Positions 50,201 to 63,080 of a DNA stretch of 64,000 nt are shown here, in pieces (the first letter of the stretch is position 1; each line of letters opens with the position of its first letter). The stretch spans positions 3,410,001 through 3,474,000 of the forward strand of contig OX344764.1 of NCBI GenBank assembly GCA_947034895.1, given 5' to 3'. This DNA comes from Rhytidiadelphus loreus. Its lineage: Eukaryota; Streptophyta; Bryopsida; Hypnales; Hylocomiaceae. The position numbers were made by a program, and so were the translations under genes. The notes beneath the pieces are model-generated. The model was not told where the DNA came from, did not search any database, and was given only the letters and a program-made list of their open reading frames with translations.

Positions 50201-51500
50201 TTTATATTTTGAATTATTGATTTTTTTATTTGTTAATAATAATTAGTCACAAAATTTTGAAGTAAAAAGATACAATGTAGAACTGAAAAATAACTTTCAC
50301 ACCCCTATATTATATAAGAAAAAATTGTCTAAAAAATGAACAAAAAATTCCTAAAAATAATTCATTATTGAAAGCTCATTTTGAGTTGAATATTGATTCA
50401 ATGGTCATCTAAATGTGTCCTCTATAATTATTTGAGTTGAAAAACATGCCATTTTAGTTCATTTTCAACCTCTTCTTGAAATCATTTCCTATTTTATTTG
50501 AGTTGGAAATTTTGGCAATAGAAAGCTATAGTCATTATTAAAAAATGTTCAAAATTTTAGGTTGAAATTATAGTTTATTAGAAACCACTTGTTTGCATGT
50601 GGTTTGTTATAGTAGAATTAAGTGTACCCTCCAAGTAGTAACTATTTAGAAACTAGAGATTGAAAATTTGTCATAGAAGGATTCTAACCCTCATCAATTA
50701 GTTGCAATGCAATGTCCATACATGGACAATATTACATGAGGACTTTGCCCCTCAAGGTTCCAATCAATCTAGTAAGAAACACCTGAGTAAGAAACACAAC
50801 AAACTGATGGCTTCACTAGTTAACATATCTAAGCTAACAAAGTAGGTCCGAGCAATCCCTAAGAATGATTTACGACACAAATTAAACAACCAATCTAAGC
50901 TTAACCACTAAAGGACATAGCAAGCCCCATGAGCATATTGAAAGTTAAATCTTGAATTTTCACATAGTTCTTGATTTTAAATGCTTGTAAGATTAACTTA
51001 GAAAATGTACCTCTAATAATCTATTGTCTATTCCATTTTATTTTTATTTTGTCAAAATTATTAAAATTGTAATTTTTGTGATACTTTGAAGATAGCATCT
51101 TCTTGAACACTCTTGTTTCAAAAAAAGAAAAAAGAAAAAAAAGAAAAAAAAGAAAAAAAGAAAAAGGTAGCATCTTGAAAGCTCAAAATACACCACTTTT
51201 GAACTTTTTCTATCAAATTTCTCTTGGTGTGAGCTCAAGGAGTACATCAATTACACCATGATGTATGCCACTATTATTTCCATTTTTCTATAAATTTTCA
51301 TACTATGTTAAGCGTTTTTGAAATTACTATGATTTTCTCAAAGAAATTTCTTCTATAAAAATCATATAAAATTCAATTTGATATTTTTAAGCATGACAAA
51401 ACGAGACTAAATTTTAGACCTGTGTTGGTACATGTGAAAAATATCAAAATGTAGAAATGTGTAATTTAATGTAGAAACCTAATGAAGTTTGACCAAGCCC
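47264..51500. other. Insertion body splitting POLD1; AT-rich, no supported gene
   Basis: This is the left part of the 6.7-kb insertion between two copies of the same POLD1 exon. It opens with a 20-bp local duplication (GATTTACTACAGTAAACGGT at 47232 and 47261). A segment at 48490..48610 matches the dispersed repeat at 15580. At 49497..49740 several short palindromes of the type TAGATTTTCAAAATCTA cluster. A GA-rich run lies at 51121..51166. No gene was recognised. Confidence 0.5.
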
Positions 51501-51730
51501 AGTCATGAAGGGTTAAATGGCAGGGGAGGGGAACAGTCACTCACATAGAAGCACTTGCAATCACAGGAATTCATATTCGACAGACAACGCAACAAGCTAT
51601 GGACCGCAACAGATGCTGCAACCAGAGTGCAGGAAACCAGAAACACCCGGGGGGGGGACTCCGTTAGAGTAAGGAGCTCCCCGTGTGCTCCAGAGTCCAG
51701 ATCCAACTCTCCGCCGTGCAAATTGCTTTG

Positions 51731-51824
51731 CAAATTACTTGCTGAAATCTTTTGCAGTGAAATTCCGTTTCATTTGTGCCAAAAAAAACCAAAACCAAAA
51801 ACCAAAACCAAATTACTTGCTGAA
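51731..51824. mobile_element. Short retroposed insert with 16-bp direct repeats
   Basis: CAAATTACTTGCTGAA occurs at 51731..51746 and 51809..51824. Between them are 62 bp ending in an A-rich tail (AAAAAAAACCAAAACC-type, 51780..51808) that abuts the second repeat. A-rich tail plus a long target-site duplication is the signature of target-primed reverse transcription. The insert is too short to assign to a family. Confidence 0.55.
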
Positions 51825-52949
51825 GATTGCTATTAGACACAGCATTATCTAATTCAATGCCACAATTAAACATGTGCATTATCGTCCTCAGAATATGATT
51901 GAAAGTATGAAGTTCTGAAGGTACTAAATAAAAACCATTGAAGCTGGCATGAGAACAGTCAATAGGAGGTACTCGTACTCTGTGCCTCTGATTGCAAGTT
52001 ACACTCCAGTGATGCATTTCAGGTGGAAAATAATACTCTAGACGGAACTGAGACAATGTTAGCTCTTGACATTGACAAAGTGTCTGGAACTCCTGGTGGA
52101 AATTCAATCTCCTCAGCTGGAAACTGTTGCATCTGGATTCAAATGCTTCCATCACAATCACAATGACCTAAACCATCCACAGATTGCATAATGAGAGCAC
52201 TGTCATCACCTCTTAACCCACCCCGACCGTAACGATAGGATACGAGTGTGGCAAGGGAACTGCTGGCAACCAAGCGTTCGAACCAGACTCAAACATCAAA
52301 ACGATTTTGTTACTCATCGAATATAGGGTTTGGAGCACATGTACATTCCAGCACATTGCAAGAGCAAGGGGAGCTACATTGCTCAAAGTACATGACATCA
52401 GTTCTCGATAGTCAGCTGAACTGCTTGTGAAGAATCAAACCTAAGCATGTGTTACATGGAACTCTGCTTAAGAAACTTGTATATACACACCAACAATAAC
52501 TGCTCAACAAATAAAGTTGAATCTGCAGATTTTCTACATAAGCTTAGCTTCAATGAAAAACATAAAGTCTGCACATATTCCACAAAGCCTGTATTCAATC
52601 CTTAAAAAGTTTACATTGTCTCCCATTATAGCCCATCCAAATGGATTCCCTGAGCTCCCAGTGGACCTCATGTTGATTACCTAGTCTCATCAACAACAGG
52701 CTTAATGTGGCCTAATCAACACCAAACCAGAATGTGCATCTTGTTCTCTGCCATGAATCTCATTCCGAGATGAAGGAATTGAAATAAAAGCAGAGATAGA
52801 AAAAAGGAAATGTTTGGGATCGGGTCTTGGGAGCAGCATCCATCACCTTGTTCAACTGCTTTCCATTCCAATACTCCGAAGCATTCCATCTTCTGTTCAG
52901 CATGGCCTTCAGCTAAGCCCAATGACAATGATGTTGGAATAAAGACGTA

Positions 52950-53738
52950 CTACCCCACCGCAATGTTTTCTCCGTCACCATGCACGAGCACGAGGTCTTC
53001 ATTGAGGTAGTCAAGAGTAGAAGCTGCACGAAAATAATACCACTCCCGTCTACTTTCATAATTTTCAAGGATAGGCATTTCAATGCCACTTATTTTAGTC
53101 AATCGTCTCAATAACTGCTGTGCCCTTGGGAAGTCCACATTATTGTAAGTTTGACTTCTTATCAAATTGGACTTAAATAAACGATGACTAGTGAAATCTT
53201 CATCGCTCAACTTGTACCAAAGATCCCTTAAGGTCCTACTAAACTTCAATTGTTGAACAAGGACGGCCTCACTTTCATAGTGCATAAGAAAGGCAGTACA
53301 TTTGGTACCACAAAAATAAGGTAATTGACCTACAGGCTCTTCGGCATCTTCTATTCTGACCTTATTATTAATCCCTAAACTTCTAAAAGCTAGGAAGCAT
53401 TCTCTGGTCATGAAGAAATCGTTACTGTTAATGGGTTTTGAAATGGGCAAATAATTGAGCTCGTCAGAAGCTAAACTCATTCCAACATTTTTCAACCATC
53501 GAAACAATCTGTAGGTTTCACCTCGAAGTATCGGGTTGAACGTATTCAAAACCAACAAGGCAATCTTGGAATGCGGGGATTGCCACCAATCAATGACCAT
53601 GAATGTGATATTTGGCAAGGTGATGATAAGAGTGGCGATGAATATGCCCAACTTCACCCTATACTGACTCCAGTTATGGTACTCTGCAATGAATTGCAAG
53701 GTGACAAAGAGAAGGATCAAGAATACAGATAAATCCAT
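52950..53738 (-). CDS. Unrecognised membrane protein, second copy
   Basis: Counterpart of the gene at 336..1124 with the same start, length, two N-terminal hydrophobic segments and stop. Differences include FIAEY for FVAEY, INSND for INNND, VRIED for VIIED and CGTKCTAF for CSTKCIAF. No frame disruption is seen in either copy, although the neighbouring POLD1 copies are broken, so the frame may still be under selection. Here it lies inside the 6.7-kb insertion that separates POLD1 exons, antisense to them. Confidence 0.5.
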   Translation of the reverse strand: MDLSVFLILLFVTLQFIAEYHNWSQYRVKLGIFIATLIITLPNITFMVIDWWQSPHSKIALLVLNTFNPILRGETYRLFRWLKNVGMSLASDELNYLPISKPINSNDFFMTRECFLAFRSLGINNKVRIEDAEEPVGQLPYFCGTKCTAFLMHYESEAVLVQQLKFSRTLRDLWYKLSDEDFTSHRLFKSNLIRSQTYNNVDFPRAQQLLRRLTKISGIEMPILENYESRREWYYFRAASTLDYLNEDLVLVHGDGENIAVG

Positions 53739-53746
53739 AGTGCGTG

Positions 53747-53991
53747 CACAGGAAGATTTTGAGGGATTAGCAGGGGCTAATGTTTCACGCAATAACCCCT
53801 ACTTTAGCCCCTTTTTACAAGGGACTTGAAAATTTTCAAATTTTCTTTGTGGACGTCACTTCAGACCCCAAAATTGCATACCTTGGTCGGGCTAAAGTGG
53901 GGGAGTTCAAAAACCCAGGGGTCTAAAGCTGGGGAGTTCAGGCCCCGATGAAGATTAGACCCTGGGGCTAACGTAGTGAAATCTTCCTGTG
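53747..53991. mobile_element. Inverted-repeat (MITE-like) element, second copy
   Basis: Counterpart of 1133..1377. The right end here is CCTGTGCATG, which extends the match with the left end. It is followed at once by the 127-bp segment that repeats 47137..47263. Confidence 0.55.
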
Positions 53992-54048
53992 CATGACCTT
54001 GATCTTGATTATCTCCTGATAGACTAATTGGTGGCCTGTGGATTCCAG

Positions 54049-55866
54049 GACGTCAGATGATAGATCATACAAAGAAATTAGTCCAAGAGCGATTTACTAC
54101 AGTAAACGGTTACAAGTATGATGCTGAGGTAAGAGGAATGATCCATATCTCTTGTTTCCATAGTTTGTCGGATGATTCTTGTGCTAAGAGTACCAGTCTA
54201 TCTATGACCAGCATTTCGATGGGAACTAACTGTTTGAACTATCAATCCTCTTGTCACTCTGGAAGATCGATGAAAGACGATTGAGACACGGATTTGTGGT
54301 TTGAAGTGATACCGCAGATGTCCATCTTTGAATTTTCCTACAACTGATACTTGTATTTCTCGATTCTGTGCTGGAATTGTAATTGATCTTGAGTGAGACT
54401 TCTCTGCTGGTTGACCAGGTTATTTATGGAGACACAGATTCGGTCATGGTGCAGTTTGGAAGTCCTGATGTTCATGAAGCTATGAATTTAGGGAGGGAGG
54501 CAGCACATCACAGCAGATTAGAGATACGTTTACGAAGGTACTGCCTGGGACCTTTTAATCTATTTACTTGAATTTTTTTTATCAGTGATTGCCATTTTCA
54601 GCAAGACTTCCCCCAATGCAGAAGTTTTAGTTCTCAAATTGTATTAGTGTATATATAGAGATTGCCCTCCAAGTTTTTGAAGAGTGATCGTGGGGTTTCA
54701 AGAGTATCTTTCCAGGTTTTGCCGTATAGACTGGGAGGTTTGAACATTGTGTTTTCATCATCAATTTGTAGAGGTTTTTGTTGCTTATTTATCTCTCTTT
54801 TGTGTTTTTTAACAGCCTATAAAATTGGAGTTTGAGAAGGTCTATTGGCCATATTTACTCATCAGCAAAAAGAGATATGCCGGACTCTTGTGGACCAAAC
54901 CAGAGAAATACGATAAAATGGACACGAAAGGTATGAATGCAGAGAATTGGTCCAAGCCAGAGGGAATTCGTATTATTGATGGCCATCTCGAAACGTGATG
55001 AGGAGCGCACCAATTTGTACTCCTTGCCAGGAGTGACTGTGGGAGCGGCACGTCATGCCATTTCCTGGTGGTCATTTATACGATGAGTCCCGTATGTGAG
55101 ATATGTAGGAAATTCAGTTGAGCGAGGATCGGATTGATTGGACCTCGATTTGTTTGAGATTTCAGTTTAAATACATACACACACAAACAATACATAGAAT
55201 TAAAAACGATCCTAACTCTCTGCGAAAAATGGACGATGATGATGCAGGAATCGAAACAGTGAGGAGAGACAACTGTCTCCTTGTCAAGAACTTGGTCACT
55301 GAATGTCTTCATAAAATCCTCATTGACCGAGACATCCCTGGAGCCATTCAATATGTCAAGAATACTATCTCTGATTTGCTCATGAATCGGATGGATTTGT
55401 CCCTTCTTGTCATCACAAAGGTATGGTTTACTTCTGTGAGTACATTCATATTTAGTATTTATGATGTCTCTTGCTGTCTTTCGTTGGATATCTTTATGAC
55501 CAAGCAGACCTCATCAATAAGGACAAATATCCAGCACTTCATCTCATGTCTTGTCACTGGGGCCTTGCTATTCACTCTGCAGGGGTTGACAAAGGCAGGA
55601 GATGCTTATGTATAGGGCAATGCCCGAGAAGGAGGGGATTACTGAAATTAAAGTGCCGACGAGGAGGGCGGAGCGGTCATTGGATGAAATCGCGGGATGA
55701 GAGTGCAAGTTCGATGAAGAACACGTAATCCCCGGTTACGGGAAGAACCCATCGCCAGCTGAGCATTACGCTCCGCAATCCTCCCGGGAAATGAATGGCG
55801 CACTTCCCGGGAGTGCTTTACGAAAACAAGACTGCTCATGTTGAGCTCGCTGAACGGATGCGCAAG
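54049..55866 (+). pseudogene. POLD1: DNA polymerase delta catalytic subunit, 3' part truncated
   Basis: Exons 54049..54128, 54419..54537, 54816..54930, 55248..55420 and 55583..55866. The second has the YGDTDS motif but is 119 nt instead of 114: ATCAC is inserted near 54512, which shifts the frame. The third ([19 protein letters not shown]) is the one missing from copy 1. The fourth begins [10 protein letters not shown], the usual family sequence, where copy 1 has M. The fifth is interrupted by a 203-bp insertion at 55611..55813. All later exons, including both cysteine modules, are deleted. This copy cannot make a functional polymerase. Confidence 0.9.
55611..55813. mobile_element. GC-rich 203-bp hairpin-ended insertion in a POLD1 exon
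   Basis: Copy 1 reads straight through here (2611..2630). The insert is flanked by TGCTTATG (55603..55610) and TGCTTTACG (55814..55822), an imperfect 8-9-bp target duplication. Its right end is a perfect 10-bp stem, CTCCCGGGAA at 55781..55790 and TTCCCGGGAG at 55804..55813. The left end has GGGCAATGCCC, and GGGGATTAC near 55635 pairs with GTAATCCCC near 55725. It is clearly GC-richer than all surrounding DNA. No protein was recognised. Confidence 0.65.
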
Positions 55867-56390
55867 GTGGGATGAAGTACATTGCTTCTCAGGCTTTGTA
55901 GTGTTGATATTTCAATGGTTCATGCCTAGAATGATATAAATTTCGTTTCAAGGCGTTTGCAAGAGTTGAAATGAGTCTTTTAGGAAGTTTGAAGGAAAGT
56001 AGCAAAGTATACGAAAAGTACGACCTAAGTTCCTTAATAGTAAAAAATATGCTTTAACAGTCACTGAAATTGGTTGTGAGCTCCTTTCTAAGTTCAGCTT
56101 CAGGTAACAAGGTTATATAACTACACTATTGATAGACGAAAGCTCAAAACAATCCCACTGCTCATGATGCATTGTATTTGAATCACTCTAGGTAACATTC
56201 TACAGCCAAATTCTTGCATTGTAAGGCATTCTGTGACAAGAGGATGAAATATCCTTCCCCAACATAGATGGCAACGGATTTTCTTAATAAAAACTCCACC
56301 TGGAACCTCACTAACATATCCTTATTTTGTGGCAGGAAAAGGACCCTACGAGAATAGCTCATAATGTTATTTACATTGTTTTGCGATTAC

Positions 56391-59300
56391 CTGTGATTCC
56401 ATGGCGCTTCACCTCGACTGAGATACGTTTTCTTCCGAGGTTGGTAAACAGAAGGGCCCTTTTGAATTTCTCTTATCCTCTGTCTGTGATCCATGATACT
56501 TTTCTCAATTACTCGCATCTTATCTGAGACATGGACATTGGCACACAGGAAACTGTAAGATGCGAGTAATTGGGTTTTGAAAATAGCACACACCCAACTT
56601 TTGAAAATAATGATCATGTTGGGAAAAAGGAGAAGACAGTCATCTAACCCCACACTAGCTTGAATTACTTTGCTAGAAGCACTATGGATCTAATATTGTG
56701 GAATGGAGTAATGAAGAAGAAAGAACGGCAAATGAATTTTAACAAGTTCGGTGTTCTGAATTGCTTACCTGAACTGTTAAGTTATTACAAAGCTTACCTG
56801 CAGGGTCTCTCGCTCACACTCACATTCTATTTTAATTAGATCAAATTCTCTTTCTTTTATCCTGCCCAACGTTGAATCTCCCGTCGGACAAATCTCGAGA
56901 CAACACTTACTTACATCCATACACATTAAGCTTAACCGTTTGACGATCTTACAGTGAAACAAATCATAAATACTAATGCAAACACTTGTTCTAGATACAA
57001 CTATTATATGTAAGAACAAAGTAAACACTCCGATTGAGGCTTGCCATGTGGTTAACTAGAGTATTGTTTCTTTATACATGGTATTTTAAGAAAATTTTGA
57101 CAGAATTTGCAACTATTGTGATCCTAGAGGTTCTTGAAGTGAGTGGGCTTTAATGTAGATGTAACTAAAGGTTGACATGAGAGATAATTTTGGATAAAAG
57201 AACTATCGTACCTTGCAAATTTCAACAAAAATTAGGAAACCTATAGGTTAAGGGGTTCTTACATAGTTCTTTTTCACTCTTCTTAGGACCTTGCGGTACT
57301 GCCAATTAAGTACAACCTATCTATTAGTTATCATTTATAATACTTAAACAACAATTTTGATGACTATTGTAAAAATCTTAGTGGAATATTGTAGTGGAAT
57401 GGAAGTGAAGGATATTTCCTACTTTGTGATTTATAAAGTACTTAAGTCTTAAAATAGAAGAAAGCTAAGAAAACCAAATTGAAGATAAAAGTCTATGTAG
57501 ATGTGTTAGAGTCTTTACAATTGCAGTTGATCGTCCAACCTTTTTGACGTTCACATGGAACCTTACCACATCTCTTCTTTTTCCCCTTACCTCTCCCTTT
57601 TCCCTCAATTTCACCACTCTTACCTTTCTCTAAATTAATACCAAACAAGTGTAGTAGTGAGAAGGAAAACATTCCTTTCTTCCTTTCCATTGAATTTGAA
57701 TTATTATGCTTAGACAATGTTTCACAATGTCTTTTGCAATGTAGAGAAAATGCACATTCCACTTTTGTTATACTTGCACTAGTAGCAAACTTTCTAGATG
57801 TACTTTAAAAAACTAGGTGCATTACCCTAAGCAATTGCAATGCCACTTAAGGTAATTCTAACATGCAAGTCTTACAAATTGAAATGTGACTAAATTTTCT
57901 AGAACACATCTACGAGTAGAATTTATATAGAAGATTCTAATATAATGCTACACTAAAAACTATATATAGTATCACTCATACTAACTCCTTACTCAAAGCT
58001 ATTACTATTTACGATAGATAAATGTTTTTCCCAAGAGCATAGATTTCAATTTTATTCAAAGATGAGGATCTCTATAAACATAGTTGGAATTTTTTTTCAT
58101 CGCGAGTAAACATTTATAGCATTTAAAAATCAATTATACTAAATACCGGGTTTTTTTGCGTAATGCTAACATCATGCAATTCTTGAAAAGTATGCAGCAT
58201 CACTCACCATCTCGTGGCTGAATCTTCAGTGTGGAAAATGGTGCAAGATCCGTTTTCATGATCTTTGGAACGGACCATGGCCTGCAATCAGTCAATTTTT
58301 TGACGCCCTTTTCGTACTTGCCAATCCAGTTGGCAGCACCACCCAGCACTACAAATTGTCAGAAAATCAGCCATCACCCAACCCAAGGTTAAGTTAATTC
58401 CCCAGAAAGTTAAATCACACAAACCATGGACGCCATTTGGACCTTAACACCCAGACAGACAGACCCTTTCTCTAAGTGAACCATTCTAACTTGAGACATC
58501 TTCACTTGACAGGGTGAATCATGCTTGAATTCTTACTAAATTATTTAGCAGAGGTTCAGAGATCTGAGGATTACTCCACTGTCTGTTAAAAATGGTAGGT
58601 TACTGTCTGAAGATTTGATTATGTGAGGGTGTAACAATTCACTCCTTATTCTCATCATTATTGTTTCTACATCTACTTGCAAGGAGAGAAGGAAAAAATG
58701 ACTCTTTTGAGAAGAATTTTACCTGCAAACACGGTCATGAAAACTCTTGTCAATGGTAGTCCCTTCAGACATCTCCATATACACTAAATGGAAGGAATCA
58801 CGTTTCTACTTGATCGGTCACACACTAAGGACGATCCTCAAACGTGATTTAAAATACAGGTAGTATTTCTAGGACCAGAGATTTTGAGGCTTAAACTCAC
58901 GAGGGAACCAGAAACAGAAAAATCTTGTCGCAGAAGTGAGCTCTGACACAACCCACTAAGGTTTTGGCATGTGCACAAATCTAAAGAGAAATGGCACCAA
59001 GTAAGGGAAAGTTGTCCGTTTCATAAACCCACACTCAGGCAAAAAGTGGTCACTTCTATATCATTCTACAGGAATTGAGCTAAATCATTGACAAAGCATC
59101 AAAGAATGAAACATAAAGGAAAATCACAACCTACACCGTTGAACGATTGAAATTTATTCTAAGCGTTACTGAATTCAACTATCAGCTTCCAAAGTGAACT
59201 TATTTGTTTTTAACTTGCACACTTGGGAAATAGAATGATCGAAGACTGTCCAGATATCATATGGAAGAAAGAAAGAAAAACACGGTAATGATGTGACAAC

Positions 59301-59688
59301 AGGAGGTTTCTGTAGGGCAGGAAGAAGCCATTCTCAGATTCAATTTGAAAACTCTACGAGGGAGGTAATACTTCTCGGACAAAATTCTTGAACGTATCAG
59401 TGCGAAGAAACAAAATGATTATAAAAGAAATAGTGGAATCTCACACTAGAACTCAAGAGGTTTGACACCACTACTCCCTATTCTCATACCTTGTTCTAGG
59501 TCTGACCTCTCTCTATTGATAATCTGTTGGGGGCTCTGATGGGGAAGAGATGCGTCTATACTAGGTTTCACTTTGCGACACCGAGCTCTATGTCTAGCCA
59601 ACTCATTCAACCGTAAATACTTCCCCCAGGGCGTCTCCTTGGCGTGCATCTTCATCCGGTTCTCCGCCATGATCAGCCGCCTCGCCAT
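56391..59688 (-). pseudogene. Six-exon gene, second copy, last two exons deleted
   Basis: Exons 1-4 are present at 59688..59490, 58348..58208, 56877..56824 and 56523..56391, with the same lengths (199, 141, 54, 133) and splice sites as copy 1. The deletion joining 55963 to 55964 removed exons 5 and 6, so the C-terminal proline-rich part and the acidic end are gone. Substitutions are few (RARCRKVKPS for SARCRKMKPS). Any protein made would read into intron 4. Confidence 0.75.
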
Positions 59689-62100
59689 TTTCAGTCCTCG
59701 CTACACAACTAGCACATTACAAGAGATAGAAATCAATGCTTCCCTTCAAATACTTCATAACATTCTTAAGGAAGTCAAGACGTTCCCAGAGTAAACGGTT
59801 ACAAGCAAAACATTCTACCATGTTCACATACTCATAATAGAGACCTTCCAGTATATTGTTCTGCGAAGACGCCCTATTGTTTGCTTTCCACCGAAACAGG
59901 TAATGTCTAAGATGCCAATTAAAATGCTCTCAACACATGCAGAGGAGACCCCAATTCTAAGAAGAAGAATGTAGGTTTTATATCCATGAGAATGAAAAAG
60001 ATTTGAGGCGATTCTACTAAATATGCCACAGAACATATTAACAAGTGCCACCTTTGGTATCCACTGTTGGAGCTAGACTCTAGGAAAACTCCAAAATTTC
60101 ACAAGGACCTTACATGCAACGGTAAGAGTGCAACTTAGGTCAATCTAGTATGTGAATCCTGTCCCAAAACTGGATCCAACTGCTTCTATAGAAGCTACAA
60201 ACAAGACAGTCGGGTAATTTCATGGGTGGACACAATTTTGGCAAAGTTATCATCACATCTTCAGAAACCCTAATTCACACAAGTAGCACACACCGAAGGT
60301 AAGAGTGCAATTCAATCGATCTGATACGTGAATTTTGTCCCTGAACTGCGTCTAGCTGCTTCTAAAGAAGCATGGGAGAGTGGTAATATAGAGGAACCAA
60401 TTGTACTTATAACCCTACGAGATCCCTTTCTGAATTACACCCCAAGTGGTACAAATTGCATAGCTCAGTGGCCATTCCAGCCTTACCACAGTCCTCACTT
60501 GCTTCGCTCCATAGACTTTGTGATCTATGACGGTCCTTTAAAGTACAAAACTAGCCAGAAAGTTTCAAACAAGAACTTTCATGGGTGCACCCAATTTTAG
60601 TACAGCTTTCATGGCACTTCCATTACACTAGTTTTGCAGGAAATGAACTTGCAAAACTGCACACCCAAGACGCTTAGCAATCGTCAAACCCTAAAATTTA
60701 CAGCACAAACTTCAGAAAACTGCATAAAAAGGAAGTTGATATCGCGAATCTTTTGAAATCAGAAACCGTTTCAGTAAAATAATGAATTATAACACAATTC
60801 ACGTGCAAATTTAACAGAAACGAGGCGAGATCTCAGTTTCAGATAAGCCTACCTCCAGGAAATAATGAAAAATTTGCACAGAATCAGAGCCCAGTTACTG
60901 AACTTCGAATTTAAGAAGGGTCATGCTCCTGATGACCACCGTCTGTCGCCATTTCATAAATCCCGACCACGCTGTTATAAAAATTCCGACGTTGAAGAAT
61001 TTGAGATGCGGAATTGAACTGAAGTGGGCATCGTTATGGAATTGAAGAGATAAATTGTGTTGTGTGCGTGATTATTCAGCTGCAGAGGTTCCGTATGAGG
61101 GGTTTAGAATGTGAAGGGTTTTGATTGTTAAACGAGGACACGGTCGTAGGGGTGGGGGACGGTCATGGGAAGGGGTATGGGACTCCTTGAACAGCAAAGA
61201 GGCACCTGAAACGTACATGAAGGTTCATGGTCTCACCTGGCGTTTTGCAACACAGTGGTTGTAAAATCATAACACCTCCTTCAAAGACCGGGAAAGGTGC
61301 AGCAGTCATTATGGAAACGTTTGTTCAGTTTTGGTTCGGCAAAGAGCAGGATCATCTTAAGTTATCGGTAATTGTTCAGACATGGAAGCAACTCTTTGCG
61401 TGAATTGGCAACGATGTTTGTGTTTGTTGAGTGCTTGCGAATGACCTGAAATCTCTCTTGTTGATCTGTCGATTCCTATCATCTTGGCGCTGCTCATAAA
61501 AAACAAACCATAAATTGATCGACAATGCATAGTTAGATTTTTTTCATCATTCTAAATTGAATTGAAAATATAGGAAAAATAAAAGTTAAAAAAAATAATG
61601 TGGTTTTCATTCTTTAAAAAATTATTAATGACATTGTACAAGAAGGTAGCATAGAGGAAAAAAACTAAATCATTAATAGCTCTAAGATGGAATTAAAACT
61701 CACTAATCTCAATAGTGAGATTGTTCTAACAATCAATGTTAATTTGGTGGACCTATATGTTTTGAAAAAGTTTGAAAATTGAGCTCAATAATGAATCCTA
61801 CACCTAATTTTTCTAAAACAATATTATGATTGCTTGCAAAACAAGATGCTCTACAACCTCTTGACAACCTCTTCATATCATAAATCCAAATGAAATGAAT
61901 CAAAAGCTTTCCATATAGAAAAAATATACAATGTATGAAAAAAAAAAATAATTTTTATTTCAAGTTTTTGTAGATTTGTTTTTGCCCACCTACTTTAGAT
62001 CAAAGTTAATTGTCATATAACTCTTGCTCCTAGGCACCAATTAAAATAAAAATTACATTCCTAGAAAGCTAATAAGTTTTTCTATCTTTGGAAAAAGTTT
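59689..62100. other. Upstream flank of the truncated six-exon gene
   Basis: Copy-2 counterpart of 10312..12730. No additional gene. Small indels distinguish it from copy 1, such as the loss of about 14 bp near 59838. Confidence 0.5.
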
Positions 62101-62109
62101 CAAAATTAG

Positions 62110-63080
62110 GGGTTAACATCCTATTAGTATATTGTTTATCAAGTGGATTTTAAATTTGACCCCCCCCAAAGATTTGTATAAAAACATTCCCATTTGATTT
62201 TCTCTATTCTCCATGCATCATTGTACTTATGTATTATTTACCATCTTCATCTAAAATTTAAAAATAGAGGGACCAGATTTAAATTGGAACTTCTCTTTTT
62301 GAATTATGCAAATCTCTAAAAGTCATCCTACCGGGTTATTATTTATGAAGTGTATTTTTAAAATACAAAATAATAAATGTAGGTTTTAGAAAGAATTTTC
62401 CCATTTGAATTTCACTATTCTCCAACCATCATCAATTCATCACACACGATTATTATTTACCACCTTAATTTCAAGCTTAAAAATTAGAAGGAAGAGATTT
62501 AAATTAAAACTTCCCCTCTTGGTTTATGCAAATGTCAAAGAATCATCCTAACAATGTATTACTTATCAAATGAATTTTAAATTACAAAATAATAGATGCA
62601 GATTTTAGTAAGAATTTCTCCATTTGATTTTCTCTATTCTCTAAGCATCATCATATCCATGTATTATTTACTAATTACTACCTTGATCTCAAACTTAAAA
62701 AATAGAGGCCTAAAGAGATTTAAATACAAACTTCCCTTTCTAATTTGAACAAACACCAAAGATTCATCATACACATGTATTATTTATCAAGTGGATTTTA
62801 AAATTAAAATTAAGAGGGAAGACATTGCAAATAAAACTTCCATTTCCATTTTAGCAACTTCCAAGTAAAACCATACCACTGACATATTGTTTATGAAGTT
62901 GAATAAAAAATGATGTACAAGGGTCTGAATGTCTAATGGAGGAGATTTAGGAAAGGCCTTTCCATATTATTTGATTTTTCCTCTACCAATCATCTTAGTT
63001 ATGTACCATTTACCACGTTGGATTCAAAATTAAAATTAAAAAGGAAGACATTGTAAATAAAACTTCTCCTTTCCATTTTG
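62110..63080. repeat. Degenerate tandem repeat of about 215 bp, second copy
   Basis: Same units, order and divergence between units as 12740..13690, so the array existed before the segmental duplication. Confidence 0.7.

Noticed and set aside
51121..51166. The GA-rich run as a regulatory GAGA element
   Set aside because: It is mostly adenine with scattered G, typical of a simple microsatellite.
51664..52161. A 165-codon minus-strand gene
   Set aside because: No family resemblance, and part of it is made by the A-rich retroposed insert. No splice partners were found.
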